Shown here piece after piece: positions 6,229 through 14,047 of a DNA stretch of 18,397 nt (position 1 is the stretch's first letter; every line of letters starts with the position of its first letter). A program made the translations under genes and the position numbers. The stretch covers positions 85,317 to 103,713 of the forward strand of contig DGTR01000007.1 of the NCBI GenBank assembly GCA_002394395.1, given 5' to 3'. This DNA comes from Bacteroidales bacterium UBA4331. GTDB taxonomy: Bacteria > Bacteroidota > Bacteroidia > Bacteroidales > Paludibacteraceae. The notes below the pieces were generated by a model. That model ran no database searches. It saw only the letters and a list, made by a program, of their open reading frames with translations, and was not told the DNA's origin.

Positions 6229-7599
6229 ATGGCACAAAAACCAAGTATACCCAAAGGGACGCGTGACTTCGGACAAGTAGAGATGGCGCGTCGCAATTAT
6301 ATCTTCGACACCATTAAGAGTGTCTTCTCTTTGTACGGTTTCCAGCAGATAGAGACGCCGGCGATGGAGAATATCGGCACGCTGATGGGCAAGTACGGTG
6401 AGGAAGGCGACAAACTGCTCTTCCGCGTTCAGAACAGCGGTGAGAAAGCGGCTTTAGCGCCGGAGAAAGGTCTGCGATATGACCTTACTGTCCCGTTTGC
6501 GCGGTACGTAGTACAACACCGTGAGGAGATCACTTTCCCCTTCAAGCGTTTTCAGATTCAGCCCGTTTGGCGTGCTGACCGACCGCAGAAAGGTCGTTAC
6601 CGCGAGTTCTACCAATGCGATGTGGATGTGATAGGTTCGGACAGCCTGATAGGCGAGTTGGAACTCATCCAGATTGTGGAGGAGGTCTATCGCCGTCTGG
6701 GTATCAACGTATGCCTGCATATCAACAACCGCAAGATCCTTGCCGGTATAGCCGAAGTTATCGGTGCGCCGGATAAGATTGTGGACATCACCGTAGCTAT
6801 CGACAAACTCGATAAGATCGGAGTGGAGGCTGTCAACGCAGAACTGAAGGAACGCGGACTAACAGACGATCAGGTTGCCAAACTGCAACCGATTTTAACA
6901 ACCCCACCCCAACCCTCCCCACAAGGGAGGGAGAATAATCCCAAAGCGAAGCTGGAGGAACTGCGTACGTATCTGGCAGGAAGCGAAATAGGTCTCAAGG
7001 GTATTGAGGAGATGGAGGAGATATTCAGTTTAGTAGAGGCCACAACTCCCTCCCTTGAGGGGAGGGCTGGGGAGAGGTTTTCCATCGAATTGGACCTCTG
7101 TCTCGCGCGCGGACTCAATTATTATACAGGTGCCATCTTTGAGGTGAAGGCATTGGACGCACAGATCGGTTCGATTACCGGTGGCGGTCGTTATGATAAC
7201 CTGACGGGTATCTTCGGTCTGCCGGGCGTCTCCGGTGTCGGTATCTCGTTTGGTGCCGACCGTATCTATGATGTACTCACGGAGCTGGATTTATTCCCGA
7301 AGAAGTTACTAACCACCACGCAAGTACTATTCGCCACATTCGGTAGCGACGAATTGCATTATGCACTCGGTTGGGCGAAAGAGTTACGCACAGCCGGAAT
7401 AGCGGTGGAGGTTTATCCCGAACCGACGAAGATGAAGAAGCAGATGGGCTATGCGGATGCCAAAGGTATTCCGTTTGTAGCCATCGTCGGAGGCGACGAG
7501 ATGGCGCAGAACAAAGTGATGCTCAAGAACATGACCACCGGCGAGCAGCAGTTGGTTGATTTGGAAAATCTTAAAAACAGTACATTTTTTGCCCGGTAA
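6229..7599 (+). CDS. hisS: Histidyl-tRNA synthetase
   Basis: Charges tRNA-His with histidine using ATP; class II synthetase, cytosolic dimer. The 456-residue protein has the class II and histidine-specific motifs: the start MAQKPSIPKGTRDF, motif 2 around RADRPQKGRYREFYQCD (125-141), the histidine signature LARGLNYYTG (292-301), motif 3 around GGGRYDNL (318-325) and an anticodon-binding C-terminal domain. Two oddities lie between motif 2 and the LARGLNYYTG signature: residues 225-235 (TPPQPSPQGRE) and 273-284 (TPSLEGRAGERF) are encoded by two inverted copies of a GC-rich palindromic repeat. Both are in frame and in a region of the insertion domain that varies among homologues. Compared with my memory of Bacteroides HisS, the stretch after QNSG (about 70) is shorter by roughly 17 residues. 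Confidence 0.95.
   Translation: MAQKPSIPKGTRDFGQVEMARRNYIFDTIKSVFSLYGFQQIETPAMENIGTLMGKYGEEGDKLLFRVQNSGEKAALAPEKGLRYDLTVPFARYVVQHREEITFPFKRFQIQPVWRADRPQKGRYREFYQCDVDVIGSDSLIGELELIQIVEEVYRRLGINVCLHINNRKILAGIAEVIGAPDKIVDITVAIDKLDKIGVEAVNAELKERGLTDDQVAKLQPILTTPPQPSPQGRENNPKAKLEELRTYLAGSEIGLKGIEEMEEIFSLVEATTPSLEGRAGERFSIELDLCLARGLNYYTGAIFEVKALDAQIGSITGGGRYDNLTGIFGLPGVSGVGISFGADRIYDVLTELDLFPKKLLTTTQVLFATFGSDELHYALGWAKELRTAGIAVEVYPEPTKMKKQMGYADAKGIPFVAIVGGDEMAQNKVMLKNMTTGEQQLVDLENLKNSTFFAR
6900..6933 (+). repeat. GC-rich palindromic repeat inside hisS, copy 1
   Basis: A 34-base C-rich then G-rich element containing CCCTCCC (6913-6919) and GGGAGGG (6925-6931), which pair as a stem. It matches the reverse complement of 7046-7079 at 30 of 34 positions by my hand alignment. 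It encodes TPPQPSPQGRE in HisS. Confidence 0.85.
7046..7079 (-). repeat. GC-rich palindromic repeat inside hisS, copy 2 (inverted)
   Basis: The same 34-base element as 6900-6933 but in the opposite orientation, 112 bases downstream in the same gene. It encodes TPSLEGRAGERF. Because the copies are inverted, the hisS mRNA could either form two local hairpins or one long stem joining the copies. Confidence 0.85.
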
Positions 7600-7600
7600 A

Positions 7601-7666
7601 TCAGTCGTATAAAAGTCTTACTAAAGTCTTACAAAACTCTTACAAGAGTGTTACATGAGTCTTACC
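7601..7666 (+). repeat. Tandem 11-bp units between hisS and the DUF1599 gene
   Basis: Five clear 11-base units of the form AAAGTCTTACA fill 7612-7666, preceded by a degenerate sixth unit (7601-7611). Units differ from each other at one to four positions. An 11-bp period repeats once per helical turn, so each unit presents the same DNA face. The last unit supplies an ATG (7655) in frame with the next gene. Confidence 0.85.
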
Positions 7667-7699
7667 GGACAAAATCTTAAAAATAGTAAACTAATTAAA

Positions 7700-8236
7700 A
7701 TGGCAGATACAAACAAACAGTTTGATCAAGTGACGGCAAAATGCCGCCAGATATTTATCGACAAGATGAAGGATTACGGTCCTTCGTGGCGGATCTTCCG
7801 TCTATATGGCATCACGGACCAGCTGTATATCAAGGCCTGCAACATCCGTCAGCGCCAAGAGACCGGTGTAAGCCTTGTAGGCGACGATATAGAAGGAAAT
7901 CTGCGGGCGATAGTCAACTACGGCGTTATGGCGATCATCCAAGAGCGCAACGGCTATGCCGATGCGACAGATATGAGTAGTGAAGAGGCTACGAAGCTAT
8001 ATGACAAGGTGCTGCAGGAGTCCAAAGAACTGATGATGCGCAAGAACCACGACTACGGCGAGGCATGGCGGGAGATGTCCAAAGAAGGGATTGTAGATAT
8101 GATCCTCGCGAAAATCATCCGCATCAAGAATATCCTTACCAATAACGGCAAGACTATCGCTTCCGAAGGCGTGGAAGGCAACTATTTCGATATTATCAAC
8201 TACGCGATATTTGATTTGATACATTATGAAGGCTAA
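7700..8236 (+). CDS. DUF1599 (nucleotide modification associated domain 1) protein
   Basis: A 178-residue soluble protein of the DUF1599/Nmad1 family. The exact reaction is unknown; the family name comes from association with modified-nucleotide systems in phages, but in Bacteroidales it is a conserved chromosomal gene. The protein is an internal duplication. The first half has KMKDYGPSWRIFR, then GNLRAIVNYGVMAIIQE; the second has KNHDYGEAWREM, then GNYFDIINYAIFDLIHY. The DYG-W and NY motifs recur at matching places. I chose ATG 7700 (MADTNKQFDQ) because homologues start there. An in-frame ATG at 7655 would add 15 residues encoded by the 11-bp repeat and its edge. The 3' end overlaps the next gene by 11 bases. 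Confidence 0.85.
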   Translation: MADTNKQFDQVTAKCRQIFIDKMKDYGPSWRIFRLYGITDQLYIKACNIRQRQETGVSLVGDDIEGNLRAIVNYGVMAIIQERNGYADATDMSSEEATKLYDKVLQESKELMMRKNHDYGEAWREMSKEGIVDMILAKIIRIKNILTNNGKTIASEGVEGNYFDIINYAIFDLIHYEG

Positions 8237-9317
8237 ACATATTATCGGTTCAGTAGCACGGACGCTGCTGGCAATCACATTCCTGTTCTCGGGTTTCGTC
8301 AAAGCTGTAGATCCGCTGGGCACAGTCTATAAGATTGAGGACTATCTGAAAGCTTTCGGCGGGTTCTTTACGGATCTGCTGCCGTTAGCAGGAGTAGCCG
8401 CGGTGTGTCTGATTGCGGCTGAGTGGTTGTTAGGTATCTGTATGTTTGCCAACATCCGCACCCAATGGACGAGTTGGATCAGCTTGGCGTTCTTCCTGGT
8501 GATGACGCCTCTGACGCTCTGGATCGCGCTGACGAACCCTGTTAGCGACTGCGGTTGTTTCGGCGATGCGCTAGTGCTGACGAACTGGCAGACGTTCTGG
8601 AAGAATATCGTGTTGCTGAGTCTGGTGATCGTGCTGCTAGTATGCCGCAAAGCCATCCCGCAGACTTTCTCGTGGTGGGCAGAGATAGTTATTGCCGGCA
8701 TCGGTTTAGGTGCGCTCATCGGAATCATGTGCTACAGTTACAACCACCTGCCGCCGATGGATTTCCGTCCGTATAAGATCGGTAATCACATCCCTACCCT
8801 AATGGAGATTCCTGAGGACGCCGAACCGGATGTCTATGAGACAACACTCATCTATGAGAAAGACGGCGTACAGCAGGAGTTTACGCTGGAGAACTACCCG
8901 AAAGGCGACAGCACCTGGCATTTCGTAGATCAGAAATCTGTGCTGGTGAAGAAAGGTTATGAGGCACCGATCCATGACTTCGAGATCATGACGATGGATT
9001 TTGAGGACATCACCTATGATATTTTAGAGAGCGAAGAGGCCGTGACGCTTATTGCCATGTACGACCTGAAGAAGACCGACTTGGATCAGATCGACAAAGT
9101 GAAAGAGCTCTTGGAGAATAATCAACCCTGCTACCTGTTGACCGGCTCCGGCGAAGAGGAGATTGAGAACTTCTGCATGGAGCATGGCATTGACGAGCAG
9201 GCATTCTACACTATCGATCCTGTTACCTTAAAAACAGTAGTTCGTGCCAACCCGGGTGTTTTTGTGGTGCAAAATGGCACAATTATTGATAAATATAACA
9301 TGAAAGACTATAAATAA
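8226..9317 (+). CDS. DoxX/MauE-like membrane protein with C-terminal thioredoxin-like domain
   Basis: A 363-residue inner-membrane protein. Residues 1 to about 175 form a hydrophobic helical bundle with the MauE/DoxX-type DCGCFGD motif (C109, C111). Residues about 240-363 look like a degenerate thioredoxin fold (TLIAMYDLKKTDLDQ, then CYLLTGSG, then GVFVVQNGTIIDKYN) without a CXXC active site. The pair of cysteines in the membrane part suggests a role in passing electrons or disulfides across the membrane, but the substrate is unknown. I recall a conserved Bacteroidales order of DUF1599, this DoxX gene and tpiA; here the first two overlap by 11 bases, but two peptidase genes separate this gene from tpiA. 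Confidence 0.8.
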   Translation: MKAKHIIGSVARTLLAITFLFSGFVKAVDPLGTVYKIEDYLKAFGGFFTDLLPLAGVAAVCLIAAEWLLGICMFANIRTQWTSWISLAFFLVMTPLTLWIALTNPVSDCGCFGDALVLTNWQTFWKNIVLLSLVIVLLVCRKAIPQTFSWWAEIVIAGIGLGALIGIMCYSYNHLPPMDFRPYKIGNHIPTLMEIPEDAEPDVYETTLIYEKDGVQQEFTLENYPKGDSTWHFVDQKSVLVKKGYEAPIHDFEIMTMDFEDITYDILESEEAVTLIAMYDLKKTDLDQIDKVKELLENNQPCYLLTGSGEEEIENFCMEHGIDEQAFYTIDPVTLKTVVRANPGVFVVQNGTIIDKYNMKDYK

Positions 9318-9334
9318 ATACAAATTATATCAAA

Positions 9335-10750
9335 ATGATAAGGAAAATTGTTGTAAGTATTATTGCATTATTGGTGTCGTCGATGACACTAATGGCCGAG
9401 CGAGTCAGTCGGGAGGACGCTTCGCTCGTGGCAAACCATTTTATGAACGTAGCCGCGACGTCGGCTAATGGAGTGAAACGTGCGGCTCCGGGCAAACGAA
9501 TGGTGTTGAAGAAATCCGCTGCAGTGGAGGAGAATCAGTACTACGTTTACGAGAACGAGAATGGCGAAGGATGGGTTATCATCTCCGCTAACGATGCTGT
9601 ACGACCTATCTTAGCATATTCCGAAACAGGCCATTTTCCTGTAGAGAACATGCCGTCCAATCTCCGCAAATGGATGGGCAAATACGATCAGTTTATCAAA
9701 CGTATCGAGACTGACAGCGTAGAAGCAAGCAAAGAGACACAGGCTCTATGGGACGAGTTGCGCCAGGATATCCGCCGTGCACAGGCAGCAGTAGTGGTAG
9801 GTCCGCTGATTAAAACCCAATGGGACCAAGATGCACCCTATTACAACCTCTGCCCCGGTTATGGATACAATAAAGCTTATACCGGTTGCGTGGCAACTGC
9901 TATGGCACAAGTGATGAAATACTGGGAATGGCCGATTAATGGAACCGGCAGCCACAGTTATAGACCGCTGGATGTCAACGAGCCTTACGATGAGTTGACA
10001 GGTGAACCCAACTACTCCAAGCGGTACAAATCTACCCTTTCTGCCAATTTTGAGAATACCACATACGATTGGGAGAACATGTTGGATATTTATACCAATT
10101 CGGCTACAGCTGCTCAAAAAACGGCAGTAGCGACGCTGATGTACCACTGCGGCGTAGCAACCGAAATGATGTATGGAAACGATGCAGACGGCGGTTCGGG
10201 TACCTTTACCCTGAACTATGGCGATGAAGAAGATCCTACATGTGCACAAAATGCGCTTTGGAGATATTTCGGCTATAAGAAACCTGTCGGCTACATGCGC
10301 GACGGCTACAAGTATGGTATATACACCTACTATAAAAAATGGTCAGATGCCGAATGGACTGCGATGGTGAAAGAGGAATTGGATCAACAACGACCGATCA
10401 TGTACGGCGGTGCAGGCTACAATGAATATGGCGAATCCACCGGTGGTCATAGCTTCATCTGCGATGGTTATAACAGCATGAATTACTTCCACTTCAACTG
10501 GGGATGGTCAGGCGACGGCGATGGCTATTTCACACTCTCTAACCTTAACCCCGGAAGCGGCGGAGCCGGTGGTGGCAGCTATGACTTTAGCGAGGATCAG
10601 GATGTGCTGATCGGTATTGAGCCTGACCGGCCTCAAGCAATAGAGACCGTTAAAAGCGACGAATCGGTCCAGAAGACCATTATCAATGGTCGCGTGGTCA
10701 TCGTGCGCGATAATATAATGTATGACCTAATGGGACAGAAAATCCAATAA
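9335..10750 (+). CDS. Secreted C10-family cysteine peptidase (streptopain-like), copy 1
   Basis: A 471-residue exported protease precursor. Residues 1-21 are a signal peptide ending LMA-ER. Residues 22 to about 150 match the C10 propeptide, which blocks the enzyme until it is removed. The mature domain begins near VVGPLIKTQWDQDAP and carries the nucleophile Cys185 in YTGCVATAMAQVM, the catalytic His372 in GGHSFICDGYN, and the FNWGWSGDGDGYF segment (387-399). After about residue 430 comes a short linker and a tail, NGRVVIVRDNIMYDLMGQKI-Q, shared with copy 2. The tail resembles part of a type IX secretion C-terminal domain but is much shorter. It starts 17 bases after the DoxX gene without a recognisable promoter, so it is probably read through from upstream. 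Confidence 0.92.
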   Translation: MIRKIVVSIIALLVSSMTLMAERVSREDASLVANHFMNVAATSANGVKRAAPGKRMVLKKSAAVEENQYYVYENENGEGWVIISANDAVRPILAYSETGHFPVENMPSNLRKWMGKYDQFIKRIETDSVEASKETQALWDELRQDIRRAQAAVVVGPLIKTQWDQDAPYYNLCPGYGYNKAYTGCVATAMAQVMKYWEWPINGTGSHSYRPLDVNEPYDELTGEPNYSKRYKSTLSANFENTTYDWENMLDIYTNSATAAQKTAVATLMYHCGVATEMMYGNDADGGSGTFTLNYGDEEDPTCAQNALWRYFGYKKPVGYMRDGYKYGIYTYYKKWSDAEWTAMVKEELDQQRPIMYGGAGYNEYGESTGGHSFICDGYNSMNYFHFNWGWSGDGDGYFTLSNLNPGSGGAGGGSYDFSEDQDVLIGIEPDRPQAIETVKSDESVQKTIINGRVVIVRDNIMYDLMGQKIQ

Positions 10751-10759
10751 ACAAATATC

Positions 10760-12667
10760 ATGAAAAAATTATTTATAAGCATTTTTGCTCTGCTGGTGTC
10801 AGTAAGTCTTTTCGCAGAGCGCATTACGTTAGAGGACGCAGCAACTGTGGCCAATAACTTTATGAACGTAGCTACGACTTCGGTCAACGGCATGAAGAAA
10901 GCCGCTCCTGCCAAAAGGATGGTACGCAAGGCTATGAACACCACAGAGGAGCCGCAGTATTATCTTTATGAGAACGAGAATGGCGAAGGATGGGTTATTA
11001 TCGCCGCTAACGATGCTGTAACACCTATCCTGGCATACTCTGAGACAGGACATTTCCGTACAGATAACATGCCGTCGAATATCCGTCATTGGATGGGAAA
11101 ATACGACCAATTTATCAAACGTATTGAGACCGACGGCGTTGAAGCCGCTGAGGAGACTAAAGCAGAGTGGAAAGCGCTGCGTAAGGGTGTTCGCAAGGCA
11201 CAAGCAGCCGCAGTAGTGGGTCCGCTGATCCAGACTCAATGGGATCAGGATGCACCGTATAACAACCTTTGCCCTGGAACGGGAAGCAACAAAGCCTATA
11301 CCGGTTGTGTAGCTACCGCCATGGCACAGGTGATGAACTACTGGCAATGGCCGAAGAAAGGTATCGGCAGCCATACTTATCAGCCAGTAATGTATATATA
11401 TGACGATTATGGAGAATATGAAGAAACTATCATCGTATACCAAGGTAATCTCACAGCTGATTTTGAGAATACCACCTACGATTGGGAGAACATGAAAAAT
11501 AGTTATTCCGGTTCGGCTACCACTGCTCAGAAAACAGCCGTAGCCACCCTGATGTACCACTGCGGCGTAGCGACGGAGATGATGTACGGTGGAGATGAGT
11601 ATGACGGTTCGGGAACGTACACCTTGAACTATGGCGATGAGGACGATCATAGCTGTGCGCAAAACGCACTATGGAGGCATTTCGGTTATAAGAAACCAAC
11701 CGGCTACATGCGCGACGGCTACAAGTATGGTGGATACACCTACTATAAAAAATGGTCAGATGCCGAATGGACTGCGATGGTGAAAGCCGAGCTGGATAAG
11801 CAACACCCTATCTTATACGGCGGAGCCAGTGATGAAGGTGGTCATAGTTTCATATGCGATGGTTATAACAGCATGAATTACTTCCACTTCAACTGGGGAT
11901 GGTCAGGCGACGGCGATGGCTATTTCACACTCTCTAACCTTAACCCAGGAAGCGGCGGAGCCGGTGGTGGAAATTATGACTTTAGCGAGGATCAGGATGT
12001 GCTCATAGGTATTGAGCCGGATAGCGCGACCTACGTAGATATAGTAGATCCTGTAGATCCAGTGGATCCTGTAGATCCTACTCCCGGCACAGGAGCCTTC
12101 ACGCTGCTGACCAATATCAGCAACCTTGCTGCCGGCGATGAGGTAATCCTCGTCAGCACAGAGAATAACGTAGCGGCGGCAGAAGAGACGTCTAATAAAA
12201 ATGGCGCATGGTTGGCTCCGGAAGAAGTCACTATCAGCAATAACCAGATTACTTTAGATGCCAATAGTAGCGTCAAAGTGATGACCGTCGGAAAATCCGG
12301 CAGTAACTGGACCTTCACCTATAATGGTCAATTGCTAATAGCTACGGATGCTAAGAAAGTGAAATTCGATACCAGCGGTACCTCCACTTGGACAATCTCC
12401 ATCTCTGACGGCGATGCTACTATCCAGAGCACCGAAGAGAGTTATGGACGATTCTTGTATAACGTCAATAACCCGCGATTTACAACATATACGTCGAACA
12501 CGTCATCAATTATGCTCCTGCCGCAACTCTATTACCGCAGACCGTCAACAACCGGTATGACGAATATCAGTGCAGGCGCAGAAGTGAAAAAGATCATGGA
12601 GAACGGACAGATTATCATCGTTCGTGGCAATGAGAGATATAGTATTTTCGGACAAAAAATTCAATAA
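10760..12667 (+). CDS. Secreted C10-family cysteine peptidase with beta-rich extension, copy 2
   Basis: A 635-residue paralogue starting 9 bases after copy 1. It has a signal peptide (1-19, LFA-ER), a C10 propeptide, and a peptidase domain with Cys183 in YTGCVATAMAQVM and His362 in GGHSFICDGYN. At residue 426 it diverges from copy 1. A linker of repeated Val-Asp-Pro (about 426-440) leads to a beta-rich domain (about 447-593) of a type I recall in other secreted Bacteroidota proteins, possibly substrate- or surface-binding. The protein then ends in the shared tail NGQIIIVRGNERYSIFGQKI-Q. Parts of the peptidase region are identical in DNA to copy 1, including 92 bases at 11855-11946. tpiA follows after 11 bases. 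Confidence 0.92.
   Translation: MKKLFISIFALLVSVSLFAERITLEDAATVANNFMNVATTSVNGMKKAAPAKRMVRKAMNTTEEPQYYLYENENGEGWVIIAANDAVTPILAYSETGHFRTDNMPSNIRHWMGKYDQFIKRIETDGVEAAEETKAEWKALRKGVRKAQAAAVVGPLIQTQWDQDAPYNNLCPGTGSNKAYTGCVATAMAQVMNYWQWPKKGIGSHTYQPVMYIYDDYGEYEETIIVYQGNLTADFENTTYDWENMKNSYSGSATTAQKTAVATLMYHCGVATEMMYGGDEYDGSGTYTLNYGDEDDHSCAQNALWRHFGYKKPTGYMRDGYKYGGYTYYKKWSDAEWTAMVKAELDKQHPILYGGASDEGGHSFICDGYNSMNYFHFNWGWSGDGDGYFTLSNLNPGSGGAGGGNYDFSEDQDVLIGIEPDSATYVDIVDPVDPVDPVDPTPGTGAFTLLTNISNLAAGDEVILVSTENNVAAAEETSNKNGAWLAPEEVTISNNQITLDANSSVKVMTVGKSGSNWTFTYNGQLLIATDAKKVKFDTSGTSTWTISISDGDATIQSTEESYGRFLYNVNNPRFTTYTSNTSSIMLLPQLYYRRPSTTGMTNISAGAEVKKIMENGQIIIVRGNERYSIFGQKIQ
12035..12079 (+). repeat. Five 9-bp units encoding the Val-Asp-Pro linker
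   Basis: Five tandem nonamers of the form GTAGATCCT encode VDI and then VDP four times, the hinge between the protease and the beta-rich domain of copy 2. Being in frame, copy-number change would only lengthen or shorten the linker. The array is absent from copy 1. Confidence 0.85.
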
Positions 12668-12678
12668 AAGATATAAGT

Positions 12679-13428
12679 ATGAGAACAAAAATGGTTGCAG
12701 GTAACTGGAAAATGAACAAGAACCTGCAGGAAGGTGTAGCTCTGGCTACCGAGTTAAAAGAAGCAGTAAAGAACCCCTCATGCGCCGTAGTTATCGGTAC
12801 GCCGTTTATTCATCTGGCTACCGTAGCCGAGCTTCTCAAAGGCTCTGCTATCAAAGTGGCAGCTGAGAACTGCGCAGATCATGAGAAAGGTGCATACACC
12901 GGTGAGGTAAGTGCTGAGATGGTGAAATCCACCGGCGCAGAGTACGTCATCCTCGGTCACTCCGAGCGTCGTCAGTACTACGCTGAGAGCTATGAGATGC
13001 TGGCAGAGAAAGTACGTCTGGCACTCGCTAACGGTCTGAAGGTCATCTTCTGCATCGGCGAAGTGAAAGAGGAGCGTGAGGCAGGCAAGCAGAACGAGGT
13101 AGTGAAAGCACAACTCGAGGGTTCTGTATTCGGTCTGAGCGCAGAGGAGTGGAAGAACATCACCCTCGCTTACGAACCCGTTTGGGCTATCGGTACCGGT
13201 CTGACCGCTACTCCGGCTCAGGCAGAGGAGATTCACGCCTATATCCGCTCCCTCGTAGCCGAGAAATACGGCAAGGCAGCAGCAGAGGACACTACTATCC
13301 TTTACGGCGGCAGCTGCAACGAGAAGAACGCAGCAGAGCTGTTTGCTTGCCCGGATATCGACGGTGGTCTGATCGGTGGCGCTGCTCTCGTAGCAGAGAA
13401 ATTCCTGGCAATCATCGCTGCTCGCTAA
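12679..13428 (+). CDS. tpiA: Triosephosphate isomerase
   Basis: Interconverts dihydroxyacetone phosphate and glyceraldehyde 3-phosphate in glycolysis. At 249 residues it is full length and shows all catalytic residues: Asn9 and Lys11 in NWKMNK, His94 in ILGHSERR, Glu166 in AYEPVWAIGTG and the phosphate-binding LYGGSC and GGLIGGAAL loops. It lies 11 bases behind the second peptidase and has no promoter match of its own in that gap, so its expression may depend on transcription through the peptidase genes or on a promoter I cannot see. Confidence 0.97.
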   Translation: MRTKMVAGNWKMNKNLQEGVALATELKEAVKNPSCAVVIGTPFIHLATVAELLKGSAIKVAAENCADHEKGAYTGEVSAEMVKSTGAEYVILGHSERRQYYAESYEMLAEKVRLALANGLKVIFCIGEVKEEREAGKQNEVVKAQLEGSVFGLSAEEWKNITLAYEPVWAIGTGLTATPAQAEEIHAYIRSLVAEKYGKAAAEDTTILYGGSCNEKNAAELFACPDIDGGLIGGAALVAEKFLAIIAAR

Positions 13429-13443
13429 CCGGTTTAGAACCGG
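13429..13443 (+). other. Small hairpin between tpiA and the carbonic-anhydrase-like gene
   Basis: CCGGTT (13429-13434) pairs with AACCGG (13438-13443) around a TAG loop, directly after the tpiA stop. There is no T tract, so it is more likely an mRNA processing or stability element than a terminator. It could also be chance. Confidence 0.4.
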
Positions 13444-13464
13444 AGCAAGCCAACCATTCGGACT

Positions 13465-13989
13465 ATGGGACTTATTAAGACCATCAATAGAAACGGCGAG
13501 ATCCTCACCCCGCACATTGCTGACGACGTGTTCATGGCGGAGAACGCCACGGTTGTCGGCGATGTGACGGTGGGAGAAGGATCGAGCCTGTGGTTCAACT
13601 CCGTGCTGCGCGGCGATGTGAATACCATCACGATTGGGAAGCATTGCAACATCCAGGACGGCGCGGTTCTCCACACGCTCTACAAGAAATCCACCATCAC
13701 CCTCGGCGATTACGTGTCTGTCGGGCATAACGTAACTATCCACGGAGCCGACGTAGATGACTACGCGCTGATTGGTATGGGTGCTACTCTACTCGATGGA
13801 GCCCATGTAGGCGAAGGAGCGATTGTAGCGGCCGGAGCGCTGGTACTCAAAGGTACACAGATAGGACCTCACGAGATTTGGGGCGGTGTACCGGCGAAGT
13901 TCATTAAGAAAGCCGACCCTGCGCAGACCGAAGAGATCAATAAAACCATTGCCAACAACTACGCCATGTATGCAAGTTGGTATAAATAG
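13465..13989 (+). CDS. Gamma-carbonic-anhydrase-like hexapeptide-repeat protein
   Basis: A 174-residue left-handed beta-helix protein of the YrdA/CaiE/PaaY group. Hexapeptide turns run from about residue 28 to 140 (VVGDVTVGEGSSLWFNSVL, then IGKHCNIQDGAVLHT and others), followed by a C-terminal helix. The three histidines that bind the metal in gamma-carbonic anhydrases are present: H70 in VLHTL, and H88 and H93 in VGHNVTIHG. Arg49 and Asp51 in VLRGDVN also match. Activity as a carbonic anhydrase is not proven for this subgroup; a metal-dependent hydrolase or acyl-group role is possible. The gene sits 36 bases after tpiA and 58 before pyrH. Confidence 0.85.
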   Translation: MGLIKTINRNGEILTPHIADDVFMAENATVVGDVTVGEGSSLWFNSVLRGDVNTITIGKHCNIQDGAVLHTLYKKSTITLGDYVSVGHNVTIHGADVDDYALIGMGATLLDGAHVGEGAIVAAGALVLKGTQIGPHEIWGGVPAKFIKKADPAQTEEINKTIANNYAMYASWYK

Positions 13990-13992
13990 ACC

Positions 13993-14043
13993 GCTTCGCT
14001 AAAAGAGTAAAGACCGCAGCGAAGCTGTTAAAAGATAAAAGAC
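13993..14043 (+). other. Hairpin and 7-bp repeats in the pyrH leader
   Basis: GCTTCGCT (13993-14000) pairs perfectly with AGCGAAGC (14018-14025), an 8-bp stem with a 17-nt loop. Two copies of a double heptamer, TAAAAGA plus GTAAAGA at 14000-14013 and TAAAAGA twice at 14029-14042, each followed by C, lie in and after the loop. No T tract follows, so it is not a clear terminator. It could influence pyrH translation. Confidence 0.6.
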
Positions 14044-14047
14044 AATT

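Noticed and set aside
6164..7666. Periodic arrays as CRISPR
   Set aside because: Units of 7-11 bp are directly abutting with no spacers, and no cas genes are present.
12778..13743. Long minus-strand open frame of 321 codons
   Set aside because: It lies opposite tpiA and the carbonic-anhydrase-like gene, which are strongly supported; the composition is that of an antisense shadow.
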